64,000 nucleotides of DNA from contig CAVPUH010000009.1 of NCBI GenBank assembly GCA_963708795.1, forward strand, positions 62,001-126,000, in the 5' to 3' direction. Shown one piece after another: positions 28,781 through 37,633 of the stretch. Every line of letters starts with the position of its first letter. The stretch's first letter is position 1. Position numbers and translations under genes: made by a program. Under the pieces are notes generated by a model, which ran no database searches, was not told the DNA's origin, and saw only the letters and a program-made list of their open reading frames with translations. Source of the DNA: DAIQRJ01 sp963708795. Lineage in GTDB: Bacteria; Actinomycetota; Actinomycetes; Propionibacteriales; DAIQRJ01.

Positions 28781-28814
28781 CCGCCCGCCGCCGCATGATC
28801 GCGGCGGCGGGCGG
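28781..28814 (-). promoter_or_regulatory. Strong stem-loop in the gluB-gluC gap
   Basis: CCGCCCGCCGCCGC (28781-28794) and GCGGCGGCGGGCGG (28801-28814) form a perfect 14-base-pair stem with a six-base loop. Placed after the binding-protein gene and before the permeases, it likely ends part of the transcripts or protects the gluAB message. That would give excess binding protein over membrane subunits. No U-tract. Confidence 0.7.
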
Positions 28815-28823
28815 AGGGTCACA

Positions 28824-29639
28824 TCACTGGCAGGTGATGTCTTTCGGCGGGTTCGTGGCGGAGTCGAGCTCGAGCCCGGACGCCCCGAGGTTCTTGTCGT
28901 AGTTCTTCTGCCATTCACCGCTGGAGACGTACTTCGTGAGCGCGTCCTTCACCTTCGTGCAGAAGTCGCTGTCACCCTTCTTCAGCCCGACACCGTAGTT
29001 CTCCGTGGAGAAGGGCTTGCCGACGACCTTGAGCTTGCCCTTGTTCGCCGGCTGCGACGCATAGCCGGCGAGGATCGTGTTGTCGGTGGTCAGTGCGTCG
29101 ATCGCGCCGCTGTTCAGGGCCTCCACGCACTTGCTGTACGTGTCGTACTCCTGCAACTGCACCGTCTTCGCGAACTTCTCCTGCACGTTCTTCGCGGAGG
29201 TGGAGCCTGTGACCGAGCACAGCTTCTTGCCGGCCAGCGTGTCCGGCCCGGTGATGTCGGTGTTGTCGGCCTTCACCAGCAGGTCCTGCCCGGCGACCAG
29301 GTACGGACCGGCGAACCCGACCTCGGCCTTGCGCGCATCGGTGATCGAGTACGTCGCGAACACCATCTTGACCTGGCCGTTCTTGATGAGGTTCTCCCGT
29401 TGCGCCGACGGGGACTCCTTCCAGGTGATGTCCGATTCCTTGTAGCCGAGCTCGTTCGCGACGTACTTCGCCGTGTCCACGTCGAAGCCGGTGTAGTTCG
29501 CGCCCTCCTTCAACCCCAGGCCGGGCTGGTCGAACTTGATACCGATCGTGACGCCGTCGTCGCCGCCGCTACAGGCGGCGAGTCCGAGCGCGATGCCGAC
29601 GGCGACGGCGCCGATCGCGATCTTGCGGGTGAATCTCAT
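28824..29639 (-). CDS. gluB: Glutamate ABC transporter substrate-binding lipoprotein GluB
   Basis: A 271-residue family 3 solute-binding protein. Lipoprotein signal peptide with lipobox LAAC (Cys about residue 23). YTGFDVDTAKYVANELGY, QRENLIKNGQVKMVFATYSITDARKAEV and DNTILAGYA form the amino-acid-binding fold. Anchored outside the membrane. ATG 29639 is preceded by a GGAG-type site. Second gene of gluABCD. Confidence 0.94.
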   Translation of the reverse strand: MRFTRKIAIGAVAVGIALGLAACSGGDDGVTIGIKFDQPGLGLKEGANYTGFDVDTAKYVANELGYKESDITWKESPSAQRENLIKNGQVKMVFATYSITDARKAEVGFAGPYLVAGQDLLVKADNTDITGPDTLAGKKLCSVTGSTSAKNVQEKFAKTVQLQEYDTYSKCVEALNSGAIDALTTDNTILAGYASQPANKGKLKVVGKPFSTENYGVGLKKGDSDFCTKVKDALTKYVSSGEWQKNYDKNLGASGLELDSATNPPKDITCQ

Positions 29640-29709
29640 GTGCTCCTCCGTGGGGGATGAGTCGGTCAGATATCAGGATGCTGATGGAGTGGGCAGGCAC
29701 CGAGGGGGC

Positions 29710-30444
<735 letters not shown>

Positions 30445-30500
30445 GGCCGCACACTAACGTCAATGCGGGCCGATTCCGCCTGCACACTGCGACGAACTTG

Positions 30501-31418
30501 TTACACCTTGGCAGCGATTCCCCATAGGACAGCGATGGACTTTTGGGGTTCCAGCGCTCACCATGCCGTCGTGGGTGGGCCCGTCGTTGAACGCGTCCGG
30601 ACCGCACGTCATGGGCTCGACGGCGATCCCGCTCGCTCGGCGAGCTCGCCGTGCAATGTGTCTCCCGTGAAGACCTGGAGCCACGGGCATGAACTGTCGG
30701 CCCACAAGGCCGTTTCACGCTCGCCGAGGCGCAGCGTCACCCGCCAGCGACCGTCGGTGTCACGAGCGAGATCGGTGAACGCCGTGTCGAGGCGGCGGTC
30801 TCCCAGCGGCCCACCGTGGCGGCCGTCCGTCGGCAGCCCGTCGACGGCGGTGAGCCTGAGCGGGAGACCCGTTCGTCGACCTCGAGGTACGTCGCGGCCG
30901 GCAGCGTGAGGTCGACGTCGTCCACCCGGCTCTCACCGACAGTGAGATAGGGATGCGCCGCGTAGCCGAAGGGAGCGGGTGTGGCGCCCACGTTCGTCGC
31001 CGTGACCTCCACGGTCAGGCCGTTGTCGTCGAGGGAGTGCGCGACGTCAGATCGAGGATGCCGGACCAGCCGGTCTGTGGATGGAGCCGTAGCCGCTGCT
31101 CGATGCGGCTGGGTGTCCGCTCAGAGACGACGAACGGCGACCAGCGGACCAGACCGTGGATGGCGTTGTCCTTGTCCGGCTCCGACAGCGCGAGTTGCTG
31201 GCGGACACCGCCGAACGTGTACACGCCGTCGCGGATCCGGTTCGGCCACGGCATGAGGTGCTGGCCGCGGCCCGAATGGCACTCCTCGTCCTCGTCGAAC
31301 CCGTGGACGACGTCGACGCCACCGATCGTGTACGTCCAGGCCGGCCGACCTCCGTGACGACGGCCTCGTGCTCACCGTAGGAGATGCGGTACTGGTCGCC
31401 GGTCGGTTTCGCGCTCAT
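30501..31418 (-). CDS. Aldose 1-epimerase (mutarotase) family protein; multiple frameshifts
   Basis: Pieces in three frames line up as one mutarotase. They are ISYGEHEAVVTEVG at the N-terminus, MPWPNRIRDGVYTFGG, NAIHGLVRW (catalytic-region His), LHPQTGWSGILDL, EVTATNVGATPAPFGYAAHPYL (second active-site His), DVDLTLPAATYLEVDE, IAVEPMTCGPDAFNDG (catalytic Glu) and a family-like ending WGIAAKV at TTA 30501-30503. At least four single-base indels are needed within 0.9 kb, one of the densest clusters in the window. Interconverts sugar anomers in the cytoplasm. ATG 31418. Treated as a real gene damaged by sequence error, though true decay cannot be excluded. Confidence 0.7.
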
Positions 31419-31460
31419 GCCGCGAGCCTAGGACGTCACGAACCCGCTCGGCCGCCGTCG

Positions 31461-33187
31461 TCAGCGGGCCACCTCGGTGGCCCTCGACTCTCGCACGACC
31501 GTGACCCGGATCTGGCCGGGGTAGGTCAGCTCTTCCTCGACCTGCTTGGCGATCTCACGGGCGAGCACCGACGCGGCGATGTCGTCGACGACCTCCGGGA
31601 TGACCATCACCCGCACCTCGCGGCCGGCCTGCATCGCGAACACCCGATCGACGCCGTCGTGCGCTCGAGCGATCTCCTCGAGACGCTGGAGCCGCTTCAC
31701 GTACGCCTCGAGCGACTCCCGACGCGCGCCCGGCCGACCGCCGCTGATGGCGTCCGCCGCCTGGGTGAGCACCGCTTCGACGGTGCGAACCTCGACCTCG
31801 TTGTGGTGGGCCTCGATGGCGTGCGCGATGTCCTCGCTCTCGCCGTAGCGGCGGGCCAGTTCGGCGCCGACGATGGCGTGGCTCCCCTCGACCTCGTGCG
31901 TGAGCGCCTTGCCGATGTCGTGCAGGAACGCGGCTCGTCGACATCGGGCGACGTCGAGCCCGAGCTCGGCGGCCATCAACGCGGCGAGGTGGCCGCACTC
32001 GATGAGGTGCGCGAGGACGTTCTGTCCGTACGACGTCCGGTACTTCAGGTGGCCGACGGTCTTCACCAGCTCGGGGTGCATGTCCGCGATCCCCATCTCC
32101 AGGACGGCGTCCTCCCCGGCGCGGAGGCACATGTTCTCCACTTCCGCTTCGCTGCGTTCGTACACCTCCTCGATCCGCTGCGGGTGGATGCGGCCGTCGA
32201 GCACGAGTGCCTCCTAAGCGCGACCCTGGCCACCTCGCGGCGGACCGGGTCGAAACACGAGATCAGCACGGCTTCGGGGTGTCGTCGATGATGAGGTTCA
32301 CGCCGGTCACCTGTTCGAAGGTGCGGACGTTGCGGCCCTCGCGCCCGATGATCCGTCCCTTCATCTCGTCGTTCGGCAGATGCACGAGCGACACCACGGA
32401 CTCCGCGGTCTGTTCCGAGGCCAGGCGCTGGATGGCGCCGGTGATGATCTTCCGGCACGCATGTCGGCGTCGGCCTGTGCCTGACGTTCGATGTCGCGCA
32501 CCAGGCCACTCGCAGCCAGCTTCGCCTCCGCCTCGACGCCGGCGATCAGCTCGGCGCGGGCGGCGTCCGCCGACAGCCCGGCGATCCGCTCGAGCTCGAT
32601 CTGCTGACGCCGAGCCTTCTCCTCCAGCTCGATCCGGGCCTCGTCCAGCTCGCCGGCGCGGTCGTCGAGCTCACCACGCTGCGCCTGGACCTGCTGATGC
32701 TCGAGGTCGAGCCGCTCCTCGCGCTCGGTGAGCCGATGTTCGCGCCGATCGATCTCGACCCGTTCGCCGTGCAACCCGTCGCGTAGGTGCGTCGCCTCCT
32801 CGGCCACCCGGTTGCGGATCGCCATGGCCTCCGCCTTCGTCGGCGACGAGCGCAGTCGCCTCCGGATCGCGCCCGCTCACGCGCCTCGGCCAGCGCCGCC
32901 GCGGCGTCGGCGGCTGCGTGCTCGGCCGCCACCCGCTCGGCGTCCGCCTGCTCGAGACGTGCTCGGTCGACCGGAGGATCGGCGTCGTCCTGGTGGACGC
33001 ACGCCCTGCGACGGAACCGTCACAGTGTCGTTCCGTGCGACCTCAGGCGAAGGCAGAGGGTCAGACTCGGGGGCGCCGGACGCCACCCGCTTCGTATCGT
33101 GTTCTTGCGGAGCTGCAGGATCAGGATGACGAGAAGAGCTATCACAACGACCAGGCCGACGACCTGGAGTACCGAACTCGTGCTCAC
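31461..33187 (-). CDS. rny: Ribonuclease Y; multiple frameshifts
   Basis: Membrane-anchored endoribonuclease starting mRNA decay. The N-terminal membrane helix VVGLVVVIALLVILILQL starts at GTG 33187 (AAGGGAG ribosome site). Then come a charged linker, a long coiled coil (EIDRREHRLTEREERLDLEHQ), the KH-domain region with DEMKGRIIGREGRN and FEQVTGVNLIIDDTPEAV, and an HD domain with FLHDIGKALTHEVEGSHAIVG and HHNEVE. At least four indels are needed, one being an extra A near 32209 (LRR-LVLDGRIHPQ). Repaired length is near 575 residues, normal for actinobacteria. Between recX and gluABCD as in other actinobacteria. Confidence 0.85.
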
Positions 33188-33570
33188 GGGACGTGCTCCC
33201 TTCGAGTGCCCGAATTCCTTCGGGGACGGGAGCGATCACGCCACGGCGGTGGGTACACATGCCGGAACCAATGCCGGCGCCCGCGCCCATCGTGGGTTGC
33301 GTCAGGCGCATGCGTCGGGTCCATCGCCGATCTCGGCGTCGAGGTACTTGATCGTTCGAACTGTCATCGTGGTCGACGACGGTCAGAGGCGTCCTTTCGC
33401 TGGATCGACAAGCTCACTGCGTCGAGCATGTGCCGCCGCGCGAGGCGGGTGTTCGCTTCCGTTCTTGGGAGGCTAGGCAGGTGCTGCGGCTCCGTCAAGC
33501 CGACGAACCGGGCACTGTCTCGGCAGTCTGCGACTCGCGTTGGCCGTCCTCCGGGCTCGACGGCCGCCCG
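33188..33570. other. 383-base gap between recX and rny
   Basis: This must hold the rny promoter, but no clear -35/-10 pair stands out on the minus strand. A 21-codon minus-strand ORF starting MTVRTIKYLDAEIGDG lies at 33302-33367, without a good ribosome site. I see no RNA gene or terminator. Confidence 0.4.
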
Positions 33571-34104
33571 TCAGTCGTGGAGATCGACAGGTGGCGTGGC
33601 GGCATCGGCGACCTCGGCCCGAATGGCTGCCCAGGAGGTACCGGCGGAGTGTCCACGCCGGGCGAGCATCCCGAGGAGTCGCCGATCGCGTGTGCCCGGC
33701 TCGAGTCGCCGATGCCGGTCAGTTTTCGGCGCACCAGCCGACGGGCGGCCTCGAGTTCGTCATCGTCCGACACCTGGCCGAGCGCTTCGGCCGCGACCTC
33801 CTTCTCGACGCCGCGCCGGTGGAGTTCCTCGCCCAGCGCTGACGCCCGAGGCCGCGGCCGGCATGACGCGAATCGACCCACGCCCGCGCGAACGCGGCAT
33901 CGTCGATGAGTCCGACATCGGCGAACCGGTCGAGGACCTCGTGGGCGGCGTCGGTCGGCACGCCACGCTTCTTCATCAACTCGGCCAGCTCCGCCCGCGT
34001 TCGCGGCGCCATCGTCAGCGCCTTGAGCGCGATCTGCCGAGCCACCGACTCGGACTCGGCTCCCCCGGCGTCGCCGGGTCGTCCGTTGTGGCTGAATGCG
34101 TCAT
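33571..34104 (-). CDS. recX: Regulatory protein RecX; multiple frameshifts
   Basis: Modulates RecA filament growth. ATG 34104 begins MTHSATTDDPATPGE; a one-base shift then leads into VARQIALKALTMAPRTRAELAELM, the RecX first repeat, with DRFADVGLIDDAAFARAWVDSRHAGRGLGR. Another frame continues ALGEELHRRGV...DDDELEAARRLVRRKL, and a third ends RRLLGMLARRGHSAGTSWAAIRAEV with stop 33571. So at least three indels. About 177 residues, as in the family. Starts 34 bases after the recA stop, the usual recA-recX operon, so it shares the recA damage control. Confidence 0.85.
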
Positions 34105-34138
34105 GACGCGTCGGCAGTCGCGATCGGATCCGCCTCGA

Positions 34139-35173
34139 TCAGAAGTCGACCGACACCTCGGCGGGCGCCGAGACCTGCGCACCGATACCCAGGCTCTCCT
34201 TGATCCGCTTCTCGATCTCGTTCGCGGTGTCCGGGTTCTCGATCAGATAGGTACGCGCGTTCTCCTTGCCCTGGCCGAGCTGGATGTCGTCGTAGGTGAA
34301 CCAGGCGCCCGCCTTGCGAACGAAGCCCTGTTCCACCCCGATGTCGATCAGGTCGCCCTCGCGGCTGATGCCGTGGTCGTGCATCAGGTCGAACTCGGCC
34401 TGCCGGAACGGCGGCGCGACCTTGTTCTTGACCACCTTGACCTTGATCGCGCGAGCCGACTGACCTCCTCGCCGTCCTTGACCGGCCCGATCCGGCGGAC
34501 GTCGAGCGGCACGAGCTGTAGAACTTCGAGCGCCCGGCCGCCCGGCGGTCGTCTCGGGGCTGCCGAACATGACGCCGATCTTCTGGCGGATCTGGTTGAT
34601 GAAGATCATGCACGTCTTGGCTCGCGAGACGCCGCCGGTGAGCATGCGCAGCGCCTGGCTCATGAGCCGGGCCTGCAGGCCGACGTGCGAGTCGCCGATC
34701 TCGCCCTCGACCTCGGCCCTGCGGCACCAGGGCGGCCACCGAGTCGATGACGATGATGTCGACCGCGTTCGACTTGACCAGCATCTCGGCGATCTCGAGC
34801 GCCTCCTCGCCGCTGCCCGGCTGGCTGACCAGCAGCGCCTCGAGATCGACGCCGAGCCGCTTGGCCCAGCCGGGTCGAGGGCGTGCTCGGCGTCGATGAA
34901 GGCGGCGACGCCGCCCTGCTTCTGGGCGTTGGCGACGGCGTGCAGGGCGACGGTCGTCTTGCCGCTCGACTCCGGGCCGAAGATCTCGATGATGCGGCCG
35001 CGCGGGAAGCCCCCGCCGCCCAGGGCGATGTCGAGCGACAGCGCGCCGGTCGGGATCCCGTCGATCGGTGCGCGTGGCTCGTCGCCGAGGCGCATGATGG
35101 CGCCCTTGCCGTGCGCGCGCTCGATCTGGGACAGCGCCGTGTCGAGCGCCTTGTCGCGGTCGTAACCAGCCAT
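34139..35173 (-). CDS. recA: Recombinase RecA; multiple frameshifts
   Basis: ATP-dependent strand-exchange protein and SOS co-protease. ATG 35173 (MAGYDRDKALDTALSQIERAHGKGAIMRLGD), Walker A GPESSGKTT at about residue 65. Then, across shifted frames, AFIDAEHALDP, WAKRLGVDLEALLVSQPGSGEEALEI, DIIVIDSVAALVPQ, SHVGLQARLMSQALRMLTG, FINQIRQKIGVMFGSPETT, IKVKVVKNKVAPPFRQAEFDLM and a family-typical C-terminus SVDF at 34139. At least four indels, but no intein. RecA is conserved and indispensable for repair, so this is strong evidence of sequencing indels. Controlled by a LexA box and a PafBC-type promoter upstream. Confidence 0.93.
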   Translation of the reverse strand: MAGYDRDKALDTALSQIERAHGKGAIMRLGDEPRAPIDGIPTGALSLDIALGGGGFPRGRIIEIFGPESSGKTTVALHAVANAQKQGGVAAFIDAEHALDPAGPSGSASISRRCWSASRAAARRRSRSPRCWSSRTRSTSSSSTRWPPWCRRAEVEGEIGDSHVGLQARLMSQALRMLTGGVSRAKTCMIFINQIRQKIGVMFGSPETTAGRPGARSSTARAARRPPDRAGQGRRGGQSARAIKVKVVKNKVAPPFRQAEFDLMHDHGISREGDLIDIGVEQGFVRKAGAWFTYDDIQLGQGKENARTYLIENPDTANEIEKRIKESLGIGAQVSAPAEVSVDF

Positions 35174-35284
35174 GGGTTCCATCCTCGGAATCTGTGGGGA
35201 CCTGTCGGATCTGTCGTGATGTCTGTCGTGATGCCGTCGGGCTCGATCCATCCGGTCTTCTGGTCGGGTCGATCGATGGAGACG

Positions 35285-35307
35285 ACGTTAGGGACGACCG
35301 CCGACAG
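35285..35307 (-). promoter_or_regulatory. RecA-NDp/PafBC-type promoter of recA
   Basis: On the minus strand CTGTCGGCG, eight bases, TAACGT, against the consensus TTGTCRGTG-N8-TAGNNT. Spacing is exact with three substitutions. It lies about 105 bases before the recA ATG, as the LexA-independent proximal recA promoter does in mycobacteria. The nine-base -35 part is identical to that of lhr in this window. Confidence 0.6.
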
Positions 35308-35373
35308 TTCACGAACGGGCGATCGGGCTGTGGATCGATCCGACGATCAACGGACCTGTGGAGAGACGTAGTC

Positions 35374-35387
35374 CGAACACCTGTTCG
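35374..35387. promoter_or_regulatory. LexA (SOS) box upstream of recA
   Basis: CGAACACCTGTTCG matches the actinobacterial LexA operator CGAAC-N4-GTTCG with perfect outer arms. It is 200 bases before recA and beyond the RecA-NDp site, the mycobacterial arrangement of two recA promoters. Confidence 0.8.
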
Positions 35388-35435
35388 ATCAAGCCGACAC
35401 GCCCGAGGCCCCGTGGACCCACCCTCGGCAGGACT

Positions 35436-35630
35436 TCAGCGCTCGCTGGCCGGCAGTTCGAGGGCCTTCCAGGCCGCGCGCCAGACCGAGACGACCGGGT
35501 CGCCGGCATCGAGCGCCTGGACGACCGTGCGGTAGTCGAGTTCGGCGAGCACCTGGTCACGAGCCCACGCCTTGGCGAAGCCCGGACCGAGATGGTGCTC
35601 GAGCCGACCCCAGAACTCCGAGTGACGCAT
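35436..35630 (-). CDS. DUF3046 family protein
   Basis: A 64-residue conserved actinobacterial protein (MRHSEFWGRLEHHLGPGFAKAWARDQVL...VWRAAW), the counterpart of Rv2738c next to recA. Small, helical, cytoplasmic; function unknown. It starts nine bases after the stop of the TagF-like gene, so it may be co-transcribed with it, and it is followed by the recA control region. Confidence 0.9.
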   Translation of the reverse strand: MRHSEFWGRLEHHLGPGFAKAWARDQVLAELDYRTVVQALDAGDPVVSVWRAAWKALELPASER

Positions 35631-35639
35631 CCGGGGAAT

Positions 35640-37613
35640 CTACCGTCCCGGCGGTGGTGTCCGCGGCGGCTGCCGCCGCGGCGGGAGCGGCTGCGCGAGC
35701 GCGGCCTCGACCGCCGCGACGAACCGGGCGCCGGTCCGGTGATCGGTGCCGAACAGCCAGGTGCGGGTCGCGGCCCGGACCACCGCCCGCGGGTCGGTGC
35801 CGCCGATCGCGTCGACGAGCGCCTCCACCCCGGCTCCGTCCGGACCCACGGGATACGCGGCCGCCGAGGTCGGGTACCGCTGTGCGAAGACGGACTCGGG
35901 GAGCCCGACCGGATCGGTGACGGCGACCGGGATGCCGAGCTCGAGCAACTGCGAGAGCGCGGCCGACACGTCGGTGACGGCGCCGTCGGCCACGGCCAGG
36001 ACCTGCGCCAGCGTCGCCGACCGCGCCGGCGCGTACACGTGCCCGATCGGTGACGGCTCAGCAGCCGCAACTGCGGCGGTCGCAGGCACCGGCGCCGGAG
36101 CCGTCGCGTCGCCCTCGGCCAACCCGAGCATCGACAGCATCCGGGCGTGCGCGACACCGACGCGCCGGTCCCGGGTGCCGGCCAGCGGGTGCGGCCGGTA
36201 GACGATCCGGACTCCGAGCTCGAGCAGGCGGGCCACGAGGCCCTCGCCGCACGGCCCGAGGGATGTGGTGTCGGCTCCGTCGGCGACGCCCTCCCAGGTC
36301 GGCGTATAGGCGATGGTGACGGCCCCGCCCCGCTGCCCGGGCGGCACCGCGACCGGCCGGGCAGTTGGGCCGACCAGGTCGAGGAACGGTGCACCGACCT
36401 CGACCACGTGCTCGTCGGGAACACCCACGTCGGCGGCACGCCAGCGCGCCCGCCCAGCCGGCCCGGCCTCCCAGATCTCGTCGTAGACCTTGGCGTAACG
36501 ACCGGTGCTCACGGTCTTGTCGGAGTCGCCGTGGCCGATGAAGACGTGCCGCAGGGACCGTTCGCGCAACAGGTGGATGTCGCCGCTCGCGTTGCTCACG
36601 TAACACGCCAGCCGCATCGACGCCGGCCACTGCAGTTCGAGCAGGGCGTTGCCACGCTCCACACACACGACGGGCAGGGACGTGGGCGGCACGACCGCCG
36701 ACGTCGCCGGGTTCCGGAGGACGACGACCGCTCGGCGCTCCGGTTCGCCGGAGCCGAGCCGCTCGAAGACCGGTAGCCACATGGCCAGCTGGTACACCGC
36801 CTCCGGCGGCCCGGCGAAGTAGAGCACGATGTCGGGCTGGAGTCGGTCCAGGGCCTCCTCGACTCCGGCGGTGACGCGCCGGGCGTCCACGCGACGGGCC
36901 GCCATGACCGCACGCGTCACGACGCCGAGCGCAACGGCCGGGACCGCGACGACGAGCACTGCGATCCCCGCGACCAGCGCCGCGGCGCGTCCGCCGTGGT
37001 CGACCGGCAGCGTGGTCGCCGTCACCACGACCGCCGTCACCAGCACCAGCACGTCGAGCGGCCAGCGACCGACACGACCCGTCCAGGGCGCGGCCGGCGG
37101 CGGCTGCCTCGTGCCGACCTCGAGACCGCTCGATGACACCGGCCATTGCCGGACCCGTCGTTGCAGATCCGAGAGCGCGGCCAGCGCGACCGCAGTCAGG
37201 GGAACGGCGAGAGCGGCGACGACCACCACGACCTGGACGGCTCGACCCCGGCCGTCTGCCGCGAGCTGGGACGCGAGCTGGGAGACCACCAGCGGCACGA
37301 CGAGGACCGCCCGCACCGCCATCCGGGCGGGCACGCCGATGCCCGCGCGGCCCAATGCCCACAGGCCGAACGGTGCCCGATCGAGGACGGCGAGCTCGGC
37401 CGCGGCGCACGCCGACAGCAGCAGGACGCAGCCGACCGTGACGGATGCCGCCGACGATCCGGTCGCGAGCGCCACCAGGACGAGCAGGGCCAGCAGCGTG
37501 TGGGCGAGGACCAGCGAGCTGAGCGCCGCCCTGGCCGCGCGGGGCAGCCAGGGCGCGGGCACCGATTCCGTCCATGGGACGGACGGATGATCGACGTCGG
37601 TCACCTGCGCCAC
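35640..37613 (-). CDS. Membrane-anchored CDP-glycerol/ribitol phosphotransferase-like protein (TagF-like)
   Basis: About 657 residues. The N-terminal half has several membrane segments (about residues 20-160 and 215-270). The C-terminal half is a PF04464-type polyol-phosphate transferase: NASGDIHLLRERS, VFIGHGDSDKTVSTGRYAKVYDEIWEAG (first catalytic-His region), YTPTWEGVADGADTTS, IVYRPHP (second His), and VTDVSAALSQLLELGIPVAVTDP. Likely polymerises glycerol- or ribitol-phosphate from the CDP-polyol made by the neighbouring TarIJ-like enzyme. Start GTG 37613 (or 37604) lies just after that gene; the much longer upstream frame is its antiphase shadow. DUF3046 follows. Confidence 0.8.
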   Translation of the reverse strand: MAQVTDVDHPSVPWTESVPAPWLPRAARAALSSLVLAHTLLALLVLVALATGSSAASVTVGCVLLLSACAAAELAVLDRAPFGLWALGRAGIGVPARMAVRAVLVVPLVVSQLASQLAADGRGRAVQVVVVVAALAVPLTAVALAALSDLQRRVRQWPVSSSGLEVGTRQPPPAAPWTGRVGRWPLDVLVLVTAVVVTATTLPVDHGGRAAALVAGIAVLVVAVPAVALGVVTRAVMAARRVDARRVTAGVEEALDRLQPDIVLYFAGPPEAVYQLAMWLPVFERLGSGEPERRAVVVLRNPATSAVVPPTSLPVVCVERGNALLELQWPASMRLACYVSNASGDIHLLRERSLRHVFIGHGDSDKTVSTGRYAKVYDEIWEAGPAGRARWRAADVGVPDEHVVEVGAPFLDLVGPTARPVAVPPGQRGGAVTIAYTPTWEGVADGADTTSLGPCGEGLVARLLELGVRIVYRPHPLAGTRDRRVGVAHARMLSMLGLAEGDATAPAPVPATAAVAAAEPSPIGHVYAPARSATLAQVLAVADGAVTDVSAALSQLLELGIPVAVTDPVGLPESVFAQRYPTSAAAYPVGPDGAGVEALVDAIGGTDPRAVVRAATRTWLFGTDHRTGARFVAAVEAALAQPLPPRRQPPRTPPPGR

Positions 37614-37633
37614 ACGATCCCGGCTGTCCGGTG

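Noticed and set aside
34139..35173. Intein or insertion in recA
   Set aside because: Total length is normal (about 1035 bases) and all segments are RecA; only single-base shifts are needed.
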